Shown: positions 1-5,823, counted from the first letter of the stretch. The stretch: 15,016 nucleotides of DNA from Candidatus Azambacteria bacterium (GCA_016200995.1 JACQDS010000061.1:1-15016), one strand, 5' to 3'. Made by a program: numbers and translations. Notes: generated from the letters alone by a model not told the origin.

Positions 1-1
1 A

Positions 2-772
2 AAGCAGATGCAAAGAGAGGATAATGTTGACGAATCGTATAAAGAATACGAAAAGATGATGCAGGCGGAAGAGAATGCCAAAGCCGAGATTAGCAATGCC
101 GAAAACAAAGAGGCGGGGATGGAGGTCTCGGCGTATTTTCCGGAGGCTATGGAGGAGATAATGAAAAGACCGGCATTTTTTATTCAAGAAGGAAGGAATA
201 GGGGTGTTCCAGAAGAGGCGTTAAAAGTTATCGGAGAAAAGGCTGTTGAAAATGGAAGGGCGGATGGAGATTTTTCATTTGTCCATAGATTTATGAGAAA
301 TATAAAGATTTGGACGGATGAGGAGGTGAGATCGGCCGGCGAGGAGTTATATCGCTTGGCTATGGATGATAAGAATTTTAGGACCGCTACCGAGCTTGCA
401 AGAGAGGTGTATGGCGTTAGCAGTCCGGAATTTATAGATGCGGAATATGCTGAAAGTTATAGTATTGGAAGTGAAGTCGCCGAGAACAAACCGGAAAAAG
501 AGGAGGGATTTATTCTAAAATTGCCAAAAGACGCCACTTTTTCCGACCTTTCAAAAGCTATTGACGACAAAGGTGATCTTGCATTGGAGGTAGAAGATAT
601 TTTTCAGGCAGAGCTTATTGATAATTTTAATGCGGATGTTCAGTGGGGTGTGGATTCTCTTATGGAATATGGATCTGAGAAAGCAAAGAATGTAAAAATT
701 ATCGAGTTTTTTGAAAATCGCGGCTATAGCAAGGAAGAGATAGAAGCTCTCTTACCGATTGAATTTGAATAA
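2..772 (+). CDS. Hypothetical acidic helical protein, probably 5'-partial
   Basis: I do not recognise this protein. The frame is open to the left window edge (Lys-Gln precede the first Met at base 8) and no Shine-Dalgarno precedes that Met, so the true start probably lies outside the window. The visible 254 residues are strongly acidic and look mostly helical, with no signal peptide, membrane segment or obvious catalytic motif. Residues about 10-45 are rich in Glu, Lys and Ala and could form a coiled coil. The C-terminal part (about 165-254) contains an ILKLPKDATFSDLSKAI stretch and ends in a helix-like GYSKEEIEALLP segment. It is followed directly by an intrinsic terminator, so it ends its transcription unit. 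The coding call is safe; function is unknown. Confidence 0.75.
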   Translation, partial: KQMQREDNVDESYKEYEKMMQAEENAKAEISNAENKEAGMEVSAYFPEAMEEIMKRPAFFIQEGRNRGVPEEALKVIGEKAVENGRADGDFSFVHRFMRNIKIWTDEEVRSAGEELYRLAMDDKNFRTATELAREVYGVSSPEFIDAEYAESYSIGSEVAENKPEKEEGFILKLPKDATFSDLSKAIDDKGDLALEVEDIFQAELIDNFNADVQWGVDSLMEYGSEKAKNVKIIEFFENRGYSKEEIEALLPIEFE

Positions 773-780
773 AATTAAGA

Positions 781-807
781 AAAACCCGCATTTTTATTGG
801 GTTTTTT
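781..807 (+). terminator. Intrinsic terminator after the first gene
   Basis: AAAACCC (781-787) pairs with GGGTTTT (799-805) across a short AT-rich loop and runs into a T tract ending at 807. It begins nine bases after the stop codon at 770-772. Confidence 0.7.
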
Positions 808-811
808 AGTG

Positions 812-828
812 TTTTTAGGGCCTAAAAA
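812..828. promoter_or_regulatory. 17-bp palindrome upstream of the 3D-protein promoter
   Basis: TTTTTAGG (812-819), a single G, then CCTAAAAA (821-828) form an almost perfect palindrome. It ends 13 bases before the -35 box of the next promoter. Its position suits an operator, but it could also be a second hairpin of the preceding terminator region. No binding protein can be named. Confidence 0.3.
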
Positions 829-841
829 AATCCAAAAGCTA

Positions 842-870
842 TTGACATTTTTTGCTAGACGTGCTAATAT
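842..870 (+). promoter_or_regulatory. Near-consensus sigma-70-type promoter
   Basis: TTGACA at 842-847, a 17-base spacer and TAATAT at 865-870. This is the best match to the housekeeping consensus in the window and predicts a transcript starting near 877, just ahead of a leader hairpin and the 3D-domain gene. Confidence 0.8.
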
Positions 871-880
871 TGCATTTACA

Positions 881-908
881 AACCTCATTTGATATATTGA
901 GGTTTTTT
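881..908 (+). promoter_or_regulatory. Leader hairpin that could terminate or hide the ribosome site
   Basis: AACCTCA (881-887) pairs with TGAGGTT (898-904), and a T run extends to 908. The hairpin begins about four bases after the predicted transcript start. GAGG at 899-902 is the only good Shine-Dalgarno for the TTG at 911 (8-base gap) and lies in the 3' arm, paired with CCTC. The same structure could therefore act as an early terminator or as a translation block. Pairing is seen in the sequence; function is inferred. Confidence 0.5.
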
Positions 909-910
909 CA

Positions 911-985
911 TTGGAGCGGGTTCTGTTTCGGCTGGCTTGCCCGGTGAAGCTAATTATTAGCATTATTGCATGGGTACTTTATTAG
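911..985 (+). other. Probable out-of-frame signal-peptide start of the 3D protein
   Basis: A 24-codon frame begins at TTG 911, eight bases after GAGG, and ends at TAG 983-985. It reads as a basic N-region (ERVLFRLACPVK) followed by a hydrophobic run (LIISIIAWVL). The overlapping frame from 970 continues with a hydrophobic run and a signal-peptidase-like end, SAPFNMFAAD, but lacks a basic start of its own. One extra T in the TTT at 978-980 would join both into an ordinary signal peptide. The likeliest reading is a one-base indel. A genuine short leader ORF overlapping the next start is the alternative. Confidence 0.45.
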
Positions 986-1476
986 GTTTATCGATTTTAT
1001 TGAGTGTTGTATCAGCTCCTTTCAATATGTTTGCGGCTGATAACGCAAATAACAGCGCAAATGTTTCTTTACAACAGGCAAATCAGGTGGAAAATCCGGC
1101 AGTTAAGTTCGGGCCGGAGCCGATTGTGGCTAAGGCCGCAAGTAGGCAGGATATCAGATCAAGCCTTAATTCCGGACCGGAATTAAACGCAATAGGCGAG
1201 TTTAAGATAACAGCTTATTCTTCTACGCCGGATCAGACTGACGACTCGCCGTTTATTATGGCAAGCGGAAAACATGTTTACGACGGAGCGGTGGCCTCAA
1301 ACTTCTTGCCTCTTGGCACGAAAGTCAGATTTCCTGAGCTTTACGGAGACAAAGTCTTCGTGGTTGAGGATAGGATGAATAGAAGATTTCAAGACAGAAT
1401 AGACATCTGGATGCCGACAAGATCGGAAGCTCTTACATTCGGAATGAGATATGCTTCGGTTGAGGTTTTAAAATAA
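970..1476 (+). CDS. Secreted 3D-domain protein (cell-wall associated)
   Basis: The C-terminal half (about 76-168) is a 3D domain, named for conserved aspartates and found in bacterial wall-acting proteins such as YocH and in MltA-like folds. Visible markers are FKITAYSSTPDQTDD, then VYDGAVASNFLPLGTKVRF, then VFVVEDRMNRRFQDRIDIW. Residues 1-24 are the hydrophobic part of a signal peptide ending near FAAD, and residues 25-75 are a low-complexity linker rich in Asn, Gln and Ala. ATG 970 has no ribosome site, and the basic part of the signal peptide is found upstream in another frame (911-985), so the real start is probably TTG 911 with an indel near 978-985. The protein probably acts outside the membrane on peptidoglycan. 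Substrate and enzymatic activity are not shown by the sequence. Confidence 0.8.
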   Translation: MGTLLGLSILLSVVSAPFNMFAADNANNSANVSLQQANQVENPAVKFGPEPIVAKAASRQDIRSSLNSGPELNAIGEFKITAYSSTPDQTDDSPFIMASGKHVYDGAVASNFLPLGTKVRFPELYGDKVFVVEDRMNRRFQDRIDIWMPTRSEALTFGMRYASVEVLK

Positions 1477-1495
1477 ATTCAAAATTAAATAAAAA

Positions 1496-1532
1496 CAAAA
1501 AACATCCCATTGACAAGATCAGGGTGTTTTTT
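1496..1532 (+). terminator. Intrinsic terminator after the 3D gene
   Basis: AAAACA plus CCC (ending at 1508, one bulged T) pair with GGGTGT at 1522-1527, followed by a T run to 1532. The right arm resembles the right arm of the terminator at 9671-9705 (ATCAGGGTGTTTTTT). Confidence 0.65.
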
Positions 1533-1544
1533 GTTTTCGCTCGC

Positions 1545-1563
1545 TTGGAGACTCGGTCTCCAA
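1545..1563. repeat. Short palindromic element, copy 1
   Basis: TTGGAGAC (1545-1552), loop TCG, GTCTCCAA (1556-1563): a perfect 8-bp hairpin just after a terminator. A longer relative with the same core lies at 3490-3520. In both places GCTTGCC and CTTGTTTG follow within about 30 bases, suggesting a dispersed family rather than two unrelated hairpins. No T run follows, so it is not itself a typical terminator. Confidence 0.55.
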
Positions 1564-1582
1564 ATTGGGCTTGCCGGCTTGT

Positions 1583-1611
1583 TTGAATAACTTTTTTAAA
1601 TTTGCTATCAT
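1583..1611 (+). promoter_or_regulatory. Promoter giving a leaderless start at 1618
   Basis: TTGAAT at 1583-1588, a 17-base spacer and TATCAT at 1606-1611. The predicted transcript start falls on or next to the ATG at 1618, which fits a leaderless 27-codon ORF ahead of the small membrane-protein gene. Confidence 0.55.
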
Positions 1612-1617
1612 AAATAT

Positions 1618-1701
1618 ATGAATCCAGTTAGAAATAGAAGATATTTTAAGAAGCTAAACATATTATCATATCTTTTATTATCAAATAGGATTCATTTCTA
1701 A
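1618..1701 (+). CDS. Possible 27-residue leader peptide
   Basis: ATG 1618 opens 27 codons ending at TAA 1699-1701, four bases before ATG 1706 of the next gene. The peptide starts basic (NPVRNRRYFKK) and ends with a hydrophobic patch (LSYLLLS). The -10 box at 1606-1611 places the ATG at the 5' end of the transcript, as in leaderless translation. Against it, the ORF lies almost entirely inside an inverted-repeat element (1621-1708), so the frame could be a by-product of that element. Translation is plausible but unproven. Confidence 0.3.
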   Translation: MNPVRNRRYFKKLNILSYLLLSNRIHF

Positions 1702-1708
1702 CGGGATG
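1621..1708. repeat. Small element with terminal inverted repeats
   Basis: AATCCAGTTAGAAAT (1621-1635) and ATTTCTAACGGGATG (1694-1708) are inverted copies matching at 13 of 15 positions, enclosing 58 bases. A second pairing, ATGAATCC (1618-1625) with GGATTCAT (1688-1695), is mutually exclusive with part of the first or would form a pseudoknot with it. An inner AAGATAT (1639-1645) can pair with ATATCTT (1668-1674). The layout fits a miniature non-autonomous repeat or a structured leader; the next gene's ATG at 1706 lies in its right arm. Confidence 0.45.
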
Positions 1709-2113
1709 AATATGCTTTTTTTGCAAAACACTTCAAAACATTTTACTTTAGCCGGCATTATTATATTGGTTATGGTTGGCTTTTTTTGCTCAAGTTATCT
1801 TAATATGAATATGAACGGAAATGGAGAGATGTCAAATTGCCCATTTTTGGCAGTAACGGGAGTTTGCCAGATGGGAATATCGGAGCATATCTTCTCGTGG
1901 CAAAGTATGTTTACAGAGATATCAATCAAAGAAACATTTTTCATAATATTTTTCTCTTTTTTCATCATTTTCTTGTTGCGAAATGTCAGGCATTTTCATA
2001 AAATTCCATCCATTGCCGACCGCAGCGCTTTTTTCAGATCTGAACCCCCGCCGCTTTTTAATATTCTCAAAGAGGCTTTTTCAAGAGGTATTCTCCATCC
2101 TAAAATTTTCTAA
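1706..2113 (+). CDS. Small membrane protein with a Cys/Met-rich outer loop
   Basis: I do not recognise a named family. The 135 residues hold two membrane segments (about 14-32 and 77-92) around a roughly 45-residue loop, and a basic cytosolic-looking tail. The loop is rich in possible soft-metal ligands: NMNMNGNGEMSNCPF, then GVCQMGISEH, giving Cys45, Cys54, several Met and His61. Such a set suggests binding of copper or another thiophilic metal, or redox chemistry, but this is inference. The C-terminus FNILKEAFSRGILHPKIF is compact and basic. The gene lies upstream of an exported DsbA-like protein and a DUF3105 protein, with a terminator between. ATG 1706 has no clear ribosome site; it follows a 27-codon ORF by four bases, so coupled translation is possible. 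ATG 1712 is an alternative start. Confidence 0.7.
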   Translation: MNMLFLQNTSKHFTLAGIIILVMVGFFCSSYLNMNMNGNGEMSNCPFLAVTGVCQMGISEHIFSWQSMFTEISIKETFFIIFFSFFIIFLLRNVRHFHKIPSIADRSAFFRSEPPPLFNILKEAFSRGILHPKIF

Positions 2114-2126
2114 AGCGTTTTAATTT

Positions 2127-2154
2127 CGCTCGCGCTTTTAGCGGGTGTTTTTTT
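2127..2154 (+). terminator. Intrinsic terminator after the small membrane protein
   Basis: CGCTCGC (2127-2133) pairs with GCGGGTG (2141-2147), including two G-T pairs, followed by seven T residues to 2154. Confidence 0.65.
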
Positions 2155-2190
2155 GCGTTGAATTTTAATTAATTATGAAAGATAAAATAT

Positions 2191-2943
2191 ATGGAGATTG
2201 AATCAAAAGAACCGAATAATTTATCAATTCCGATCGCTATCGTGATTGCCGGAGCGCTCATTGCCGGAGCGGTGTTTTTCAGCAATAAAGAAGGTGGCGC
2301 CGCTTCATCTAAGACTGCTCAACCGCAGGCAGTTGAAAAGAAGGCGGTAGCCGATCAGCAAGGAGGCAGTCTTGATCAGATGCTACCAATTTCCAAAAAT
2401 GATCATATTCGCGGAAATATAGACGCGCCGGTCAAGATAGTTGAATATTCTGATTTTGAATGTCCTTTTTGCAAGCGATTTCACTCTGCGATGCAGCAGG
2501 CAATGGATGAGTACGGCAAGAGCGGCAAGGTTGCATGGGTTTATCGCAGCTTTCCTCTTGATAGTCTACATCCGATTAAATCACGAGCAGAGTCTGTTGC
2601 GGCTGAATGCGCCAATGAGCTTGGAGGAAATGAGGCTTTCTGGAAATTTGCCGATAGATTTTTTGAACTCACGCCGTCAAACAATCAAACTGATATTGAC
2701 GCGGTGCTTCCGCAGATTGCGCGGGAGATCGGCCTTAATGAAAAAGATTTTACTTCATGCCGCGCAAGCGGGAAGTATGATGCGCATATTCAAGAAAGCA
2801 TTGACAATGCGATAGCGACCGGCGGTAACGGAACACCATGGAGCATTGTCGTCGCTAAGAACGGAAAGAAATATCCGTTGTCCGGAGCGCAGCCGTACGC
2901 ATCGGTTAAACAGCTTGTTGAATCGGCTTTACAGGAGAAGTAA
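2191..2943 (+). CDS. Membrane-anchored DsbA-like thioredoxin-fold oxidoreductase
   Basis: A 250-residue thioredoxin-fold protein of the DsbA type, acting outside the cytoplasmic membrane on protein disulphides. Residues 10-31 form an N-terminal membrane anchor, then a Gln/Lys/Ala linker to about 65. The catalytic motif CPFC is at 91-94 after VKIVEYSDFE, and the cis-proline loop is GNGTPW (Pro216). The helical insert lies between about 100 and 205 and carries a second cysteine pair (Cys140, Cys190). Family members oxidise or isomerise disulphides in exported proteins; the direction cannot be read from the sequence. The next gene, a DUF3105 protein, follows after 24 bases on the same strand and is probably cotranscribed. 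No strong Shine-Dalgarno precedes ATG 2191. TTGAAT at 2158-2163 with an AT-rich -10-like stretch nearby suggests a short or absent leader. Confidence 0.88.
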   Translation: MEIESKEPNNLSIPIAIVIAGALIAGAVFFSNKEGGAASSKTAQPQAVEKKAVADQQGGSLDQMLPISKNDHIRGNIDAPVKIVEYSDFECPFCKRFHSAMQQAMDEYGKSGKVAWVYRSFPLDSLHPIKSRAESVAAECANELGGNEAFWKFADRFFELTPSNNQTDIDAVLPQIAREIGLNEKDFTSCRASGKYDAHIQESIDNAIATGGNGTPWSIVVAKNGKKYPLSGAQPYASVKQLVESALQEK

Positions 2944-2967
2944 ATTAAAAATTAATCAGAAAATTTT

Positions 2968-3477
2968 ATGAATAAAGCAAAAAAGATGTTTTTTAAGTGG
3001 GTTCTTGGTATTGCATTTGCATTAAGTATTGTTTACGGTTTATTTTCAGCATTTCGCCAAGATGAAAAGCAGATATCCTGGAATTCATTTTCCATTCAGG
3101 GCGCAGAACATATTCCTGTCGGAACGTCTCATCCGGAATATAATTCCAATCCGCCGACTTCCGGCTGGCATTATGCTGAAGAGGCAGAGTGGGGAGCGCA
3201 CCAAGAAGAATTACCGGATGAAAGGTTGATTCATAACCTTGAGCATGGTGGCATCTGGATAGCATACAAAGGAATTGATGACGCGACAAAAACCGCCTTG
3301 GAGAAGATCGCAAGATCCCATTCAAAAGTAGTAGTTGAGCCTCGTTCAAAAAATGATGCGCCGATCGCTGTTTCTTCATGGGGCAAGCAGCAAAAGTTTC
3401 AGATCCTTGATGAGAGCGCGTTGCTTAACTTCATAAAGGCCAACAGCAATAAGTCGCCGGAGCCGTTTGCTCAATAA
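2968..3477 (+). CDS. DUF3105 family exported protein
   Basis: A 169-residue protein with one N-terminal membrane segment (about 9-27) and a DUF3105 domain outside. Family hallmarks are visible: HIPVGTSHPEYNSNPPTSGWHY at 49-69 (His49, His68) and HNLEHGGIWIAY at 89-100 (His89, His93). The spaced histidines look like a metal site, but the family has no established function. It sits 24 bases after the DsbA-like gene, and the pairing suggests a shared role in extracytoplasmic thiol or metal chemistry; that link is inference. There is no evident ribosome site in the AT-rich gap. A long palindrome (3490-3520) follows the stop codon. Confidence 0.85.
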   Translation: MNKAKKMFFKWVLGIAFALSIVYGLFSAFRQDEKQISWNSFSIQGAEHIPVGTSHPEYNSNPPTSGWHYAEEAEWGAHQEELPDERLIHNLEHGGIWIAYKGIDDATKTALEKIARSHSKVVVEPRSKNDAPIAVSSWGKQQKFQILDESALLNFIKANSNKSPEPFAQ

Positions 3478-3489
3478 ATTTAAGCTACC

Positions 3490-3520
3490 CCTCACTTGGA
3501 GACTGAGTCTCCAAGTGAGG
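3490..3520. repeat. Short palindromic element, copy 2 (15-bp arms)
   Basis: CCTCACTTGGAGACT (3490-3504), one G, AGTCTCCAAGTGAGG (3506-3520): a perfect 31-base palindrome between the DUF3105 gene and the ABC operon. It shares the CTTGGAGACT / GTCTCCAA core with 1545-1563. There is no T run, so it is not a standard terminator, although the stem is very stable. Confidence 0.6.
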
Positions 3521-3527
3521 CGGCGCC

Positions 3528-3556
3528 TTGTTTGCTTGCCGGAAATGTATTAAGAT
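3528..3556 (+). promoter_or_regulatory. Candidate promoter of the ABC transporter
   Basis: TTGTTT at 3528-3533, a 17-base spacer and TAAGAT at 3551-3556. It would give a leader of only a few bases before ATG 3567, which has no Shine-Dalgarno. The -10 match is modest. Confidence 0.4.
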
Positions 3557-3566
3557 TGTAATCACC

Positions 3567-4346
3567 ATGATAGAAGTAAAAAATTTAACTAAAAAATTCG
3601 GGGATTTTACAGCTGTAGATGACATATCTTTTGATGTTAAAAATGGGGAGATCTTTGCTTTTTTGGGTCCGAATGGCGCAGGGAAGTCTACGACGATAAA
3701 AATGCTGACCACGCTTTTAAGCCAGACATCCGGAAAGATAAAGCTCAATGGTTATGACCCAAAAACCGATTCAGATGCTGTCAGGCGATCTTTCGGGATA
3801 GTTTTTCAGGATCCCAGCTTGGACGACGAGCTGACCGCTTGGGAAAATATGGAGTTTCACGGCGCGCTTTATGATATTCCAAAAAAAGTTCGCAGAGAAA
3901 GAATAGAAAAGCTGATAGGATTTGTTGATTTAACTGATAGAAAAAACAGTTTGGTGAAAGAATTTTCCGGCGGAATGAAGCGCCGGCTTGAGATAGCGCG
4001 CGGGCTTTTGCATCACCCGAAAATAATGTTTCTTGATGAGCCGACTTTGGGTCTTGACCCGCAGACGAGAAATCATATGTGGGAATATCTTTCAGGACTC
4101 AATAAGACAGAAGGCACCACCGTGTTTTTCACCACTCATTACATGGAAGAAGCGGAAAGGATCGCTCAGAGAATAGCGATAATAGACCACGGAAAGATCA
4201 TTGCCATAGGCACAGCTGATGACCTTAAACAAAAAACCGGAACAAGCTCTCTTGAAGATGCATTTTTGGCTTTGACAGTTTTTTACTGGCTTTGGGGTAC
4301 GGTTTTGGTTCTGTTTTTCAAAGAGCCGGCGAGGGGGATTATATAG
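3567..4346 (+). CDS. ABC-2 type transporter ATP-binding subunit, altered C-terminus
   Basis: The nucleotide-binding subunit of an ABC exporter of the drug/polysaccharide (DrrA/NodI-like) group, working on the inner face of the membrane with the next gene's product. From Met1 at 3567: Walker A GPNGAGKST (34-42), Q-loop at Gln81, signature FSGGMKRR (133-140), Walker B IMFLDEP (153-159), H-loop TTHYMEE (His191). Homologues usually end shortly after SLEDAFLALT (228-237). Here 22 more residues follow (238-259) that are the permease's first membrane segment read in another frame. The natural stop codon therefore seems to have been lost in a deletion that also took the permease start. The catalytic core is complete. 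The start is chosen because MIEVKNLTKKFG is typical; the frame upstream of it lacks homology. Confidence 0.88.
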   Translation: MIEVKNLTKKFGDFTAVDDISFDVKNGEIFAFLGPNGAGKSTTIKMLTTLLSQTSGKIKLNGYDPKTDSDAVRRSFGIVFQDPSLDDELTAWENMEFHGALYDIPKKVRRERIEKLIGFVDLTDRKNSLVKEFSGGMKRRLEIARGLLHHPKIMFLDEPTLGLDPQTRNHMWEYLSGLNKTEGTTVFFTTHYMEEAERIAQRIAIIDHGKIIAIGTADDLKQKTGTSSLEDAFLALTVFYWLWGTVLVLFFKEPARGII

Positions 4347-4933
4347 AATTTCTTGCGCCGGGAATTATCGGCATGAGCATAATCTTCACCGCCGTTTTTT
4401 CAGGCATAGAGGTCATCTGGGACAGGCAGTTCGGCTTTTTAAAGGAGATGCTCGCGGCGCCGATACCAAGGCACAGCATAATGATAGGCAGGACGCTCGG
4501 CGGGGCGACGGTGGCGACCATTCAAGGGTTGATAGTCATGCTTATATCTTTTGTTTTAGGTTTTCATCCGGCAAGCTGGTTGGCAGTTTTTCCGGCTGTT
4601 TTAGTCATGTTTTTGATCGCTTTGCTTTTTACATCCGTCGGGACGATAATAGGCTCATTGCTCAGTGATATGCAGGGTTTTCAGCTTATTATGAATTTTC
4701 TAGTGATGCCCCTCTTTTTTCTCTCGGGAGCTTTGTTTCCTCTTGAAGGTCTGCCAAAGGCGCTTTCCGTCATCACGAAGCTGGATCCTTTGTCTTACGG
4801 CATCGACGGCCTAAGAGAGCTTCTTTTGGGAGTCGGCCACTACGGGATATTCATTGACATAGCCGCGCTTTCTGCCATCACTTTTTTCTTTTTGATGCTT
4901 GGCGGCTATTTTTTCAAAAGAATCCAGATCTAA
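4292..4933 (+). CDS. ABC-2 type permease subunit, N-terminally truncated
   Basis: The membrane partner of the preceding ATPase. The family block EFLAPGIIGMSIIFTAVFSGIEVIWDRQFGFLKEMLAAP, in its usual order, and several hydrophobic segments through to FFLMLGGYFFKRIQI identify it. Family members are usually about 250-260 residues, whereas this frame gives 213 from TTG 4292, the only standard start available. That TTG lies inside the first membrane segment: in-frame codons before it read DSFLLALG, which belong to the same segment. So about 40 N-terminal residues are missing. An insertion of one T in the six-T run at 4279-4284 would fuse it in frame to the ATPase. The stop codon overlaps that of convergent murI (4930-4933). 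Transport substrate is unknown. Confidence 0.82.
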   Translation: MGYGFGSVFQRAGEGDYIEFLAPGIIGMSIIFTAVFSGIEVIWDRQFGFLKEMLAAPIPRHSIMIGRTLGGATVATIQGLIVMLISFVLGFHPASWLAVFPAVLVMFLIALLFTSVGTIIGSLLSDMQGFQLIMNFLVMPLFFLSGALFPLEGLPKALSVITKLDPLSYGIDGLRELLLGVGHYGIFIDIAALSAITFFFLMLGGYFFKRIQI

Positions 4934-5757
4934 TTTAGCTCCACTTTTTTAACTTTTATTTTTTTGCCGAAAAACTTGCTTCCAAGCAGGATAAATTTAT
5001 CTGTAATATCGGTTGAGTAAAATCTTACTTTTCCGTTTTTACCGAGTTTTTTTTCTATTTCACCGTGTCTCTCAAGATAGCTTTTTAATTTTTTTGGCAG
5101 TATTTTCGCTTCAGAGATTATCTGAATTTTTTTCCCGGTGATCTTTCTTATATTTTTTTCCAATATCCCATAATGCGTGCAGCCCAAAATAAGCGTATCT
5201 ATGTTTTTTTTAATAAGCGGTTTTAAATAGCCGGATAAGATAATATCCGTCGCTTTTGAATTTCTCTCTCCGGCCTCTACTATAGGTACAAGAAGTGGGC
5301 AGGGGGCTTGAAAGACTTTTATTTTTCTATCAAGCTTTTTTAGCTCTCTTTCAAAGGCTTTGGAATTGACAGTTCTTTCCGTAGCGATGACGCCGACTTT
5401 TTTGTTTTTAGTTTTTTCTGCGGTTTCTTCGGCGGCAGGGATCAGAACGCCAAGTACTCTTTTTTCAGGATGATATTTTTTTAGATATTCGCGCTGTATT
5501 TTTCTTAAAGCTTCGCTTGAGGCGGTGTTGCAGGCGAGGATCACCAGATCGCAATTATTTTTAAAAAGAAAATCCACCGCTTGCTTTGTGAAGTCAAAAA
5601 CCACCTCTTTTGAGCGTGTTCCATACGGCGCGCGAGCGGTATCGCCAAGGTAGATGTAGTTATATTGCGGAAGCTCTTTGACGATTCCGCGTAGAATGTC
5701 TATTCCGCCAAAGCCGGAATCAAAAACGCCGATGGATTTTTTTTCAGAATTTTTCAT
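4930..5757 (-). CDS. murI: Glutamate racemase
   Basis: Interconverts L- and D-glutamate in the cytoplasm, supplying D-glutamate for peptidoglycan. The 275-residue protein shows the family signatures in order: IGVFDSGFGG (Asp13, Ser14), LGDTARAPYG (38-46), the first catalytic cysteine in ACNTAS (Cys76), and the second in LGCTHY (Cys193, His195). Length is normal, and the active-site pair needed for two-base racemisation is present. The gene is convergent with the ABC permease, sharing a four-base stop overlap (CTAA, 4930-4933), and divergent from the MFS gene. A promoter (TATAAT with TTGCGG 17 bases away, 5775-5803) gives a leader of about ten bases with no Shine-Dalgarno. The short C-terminal Lys-rich tail is unremarkable. 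Confidence 0.95.
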   Translation of the reverse strand: MKNSEKKSIGVFDSGFGGIDILRGIVKELPQYNYIYLGDTARAPYGTRSKEVVFDFTKQAVDFLFKNNCDLVILACNTASSEALRKIQREYLKKYHPEKRVLGVLIPAAEETAEKTKNKKVGVIATERTVNSKAFERELKKLDRKIKVFQAPCPLLVPIVEAGERNSKATDIILSGYLKPLIKKNIDTLILGCTHYGILEKNIRKITGKKIQIISEAKILPKKLKSYLERHGEIEKKLGKNGKVRFYSTDITDKFILLGSKFFGKKIKVKKVELN

Positions 5758-5774
5758 ATATTATATTTTTATAA

Positions 5775-5803
5775 ATTATACTATGCTTGCGTTTGCGCCG
5801 CAA
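5775..5803 (-). promoter_or_regulatory. murI: murI promoter
   Basis: On the minus strand TTGCGG (5798-5803), a 17-base spacer and TATAAT (5775-5780). The predicted start lies about ten bases before the murI ATG. It is back-to-back with the MFS promoter, and the two -35 boxes are only five bases apart. Confidence 0.65.
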
Positions 5804-5816
5804 TGAAGCCTATAAT
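5787..5816 (+). promoter_or_regulatory. MFS gene promoter, leaderless geometry
   Basis: TTGCGT (5787-5792), an 18-base spacer and TATAAT (5811-5816). Seven bases after the -10 box comes ATG 5824, the distance expected of a leaderless start. The murI -35 box lies inside this spacer. Confidence 0.6.
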
Positions 5817-5823
5817 GAATATT

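Noticed and set aside
775..963. Minus-strand ORF of 62 codons between the first gene and the 3D gene
   Set aside because: It spans a terminator, a near-consensus promoter and a hairpin on the other strand; the peptide shows no domain.
2175..2201. Mini-ORF (MKDKIYGD) before the DsbA-like gene
   Set aside because: Eight codons overlapping the DsbA start with no ribosome site; too short to support.
4270..4290. Programmed minus-one frameshift between ABC ATPase and permease
   Set aside because: In the ATPase frame the T run gives T-TTT-TAC, not a standard slippery heptamer, and the permease N-terminus and ATPase stop are both missing, which slippage alone does not explain.
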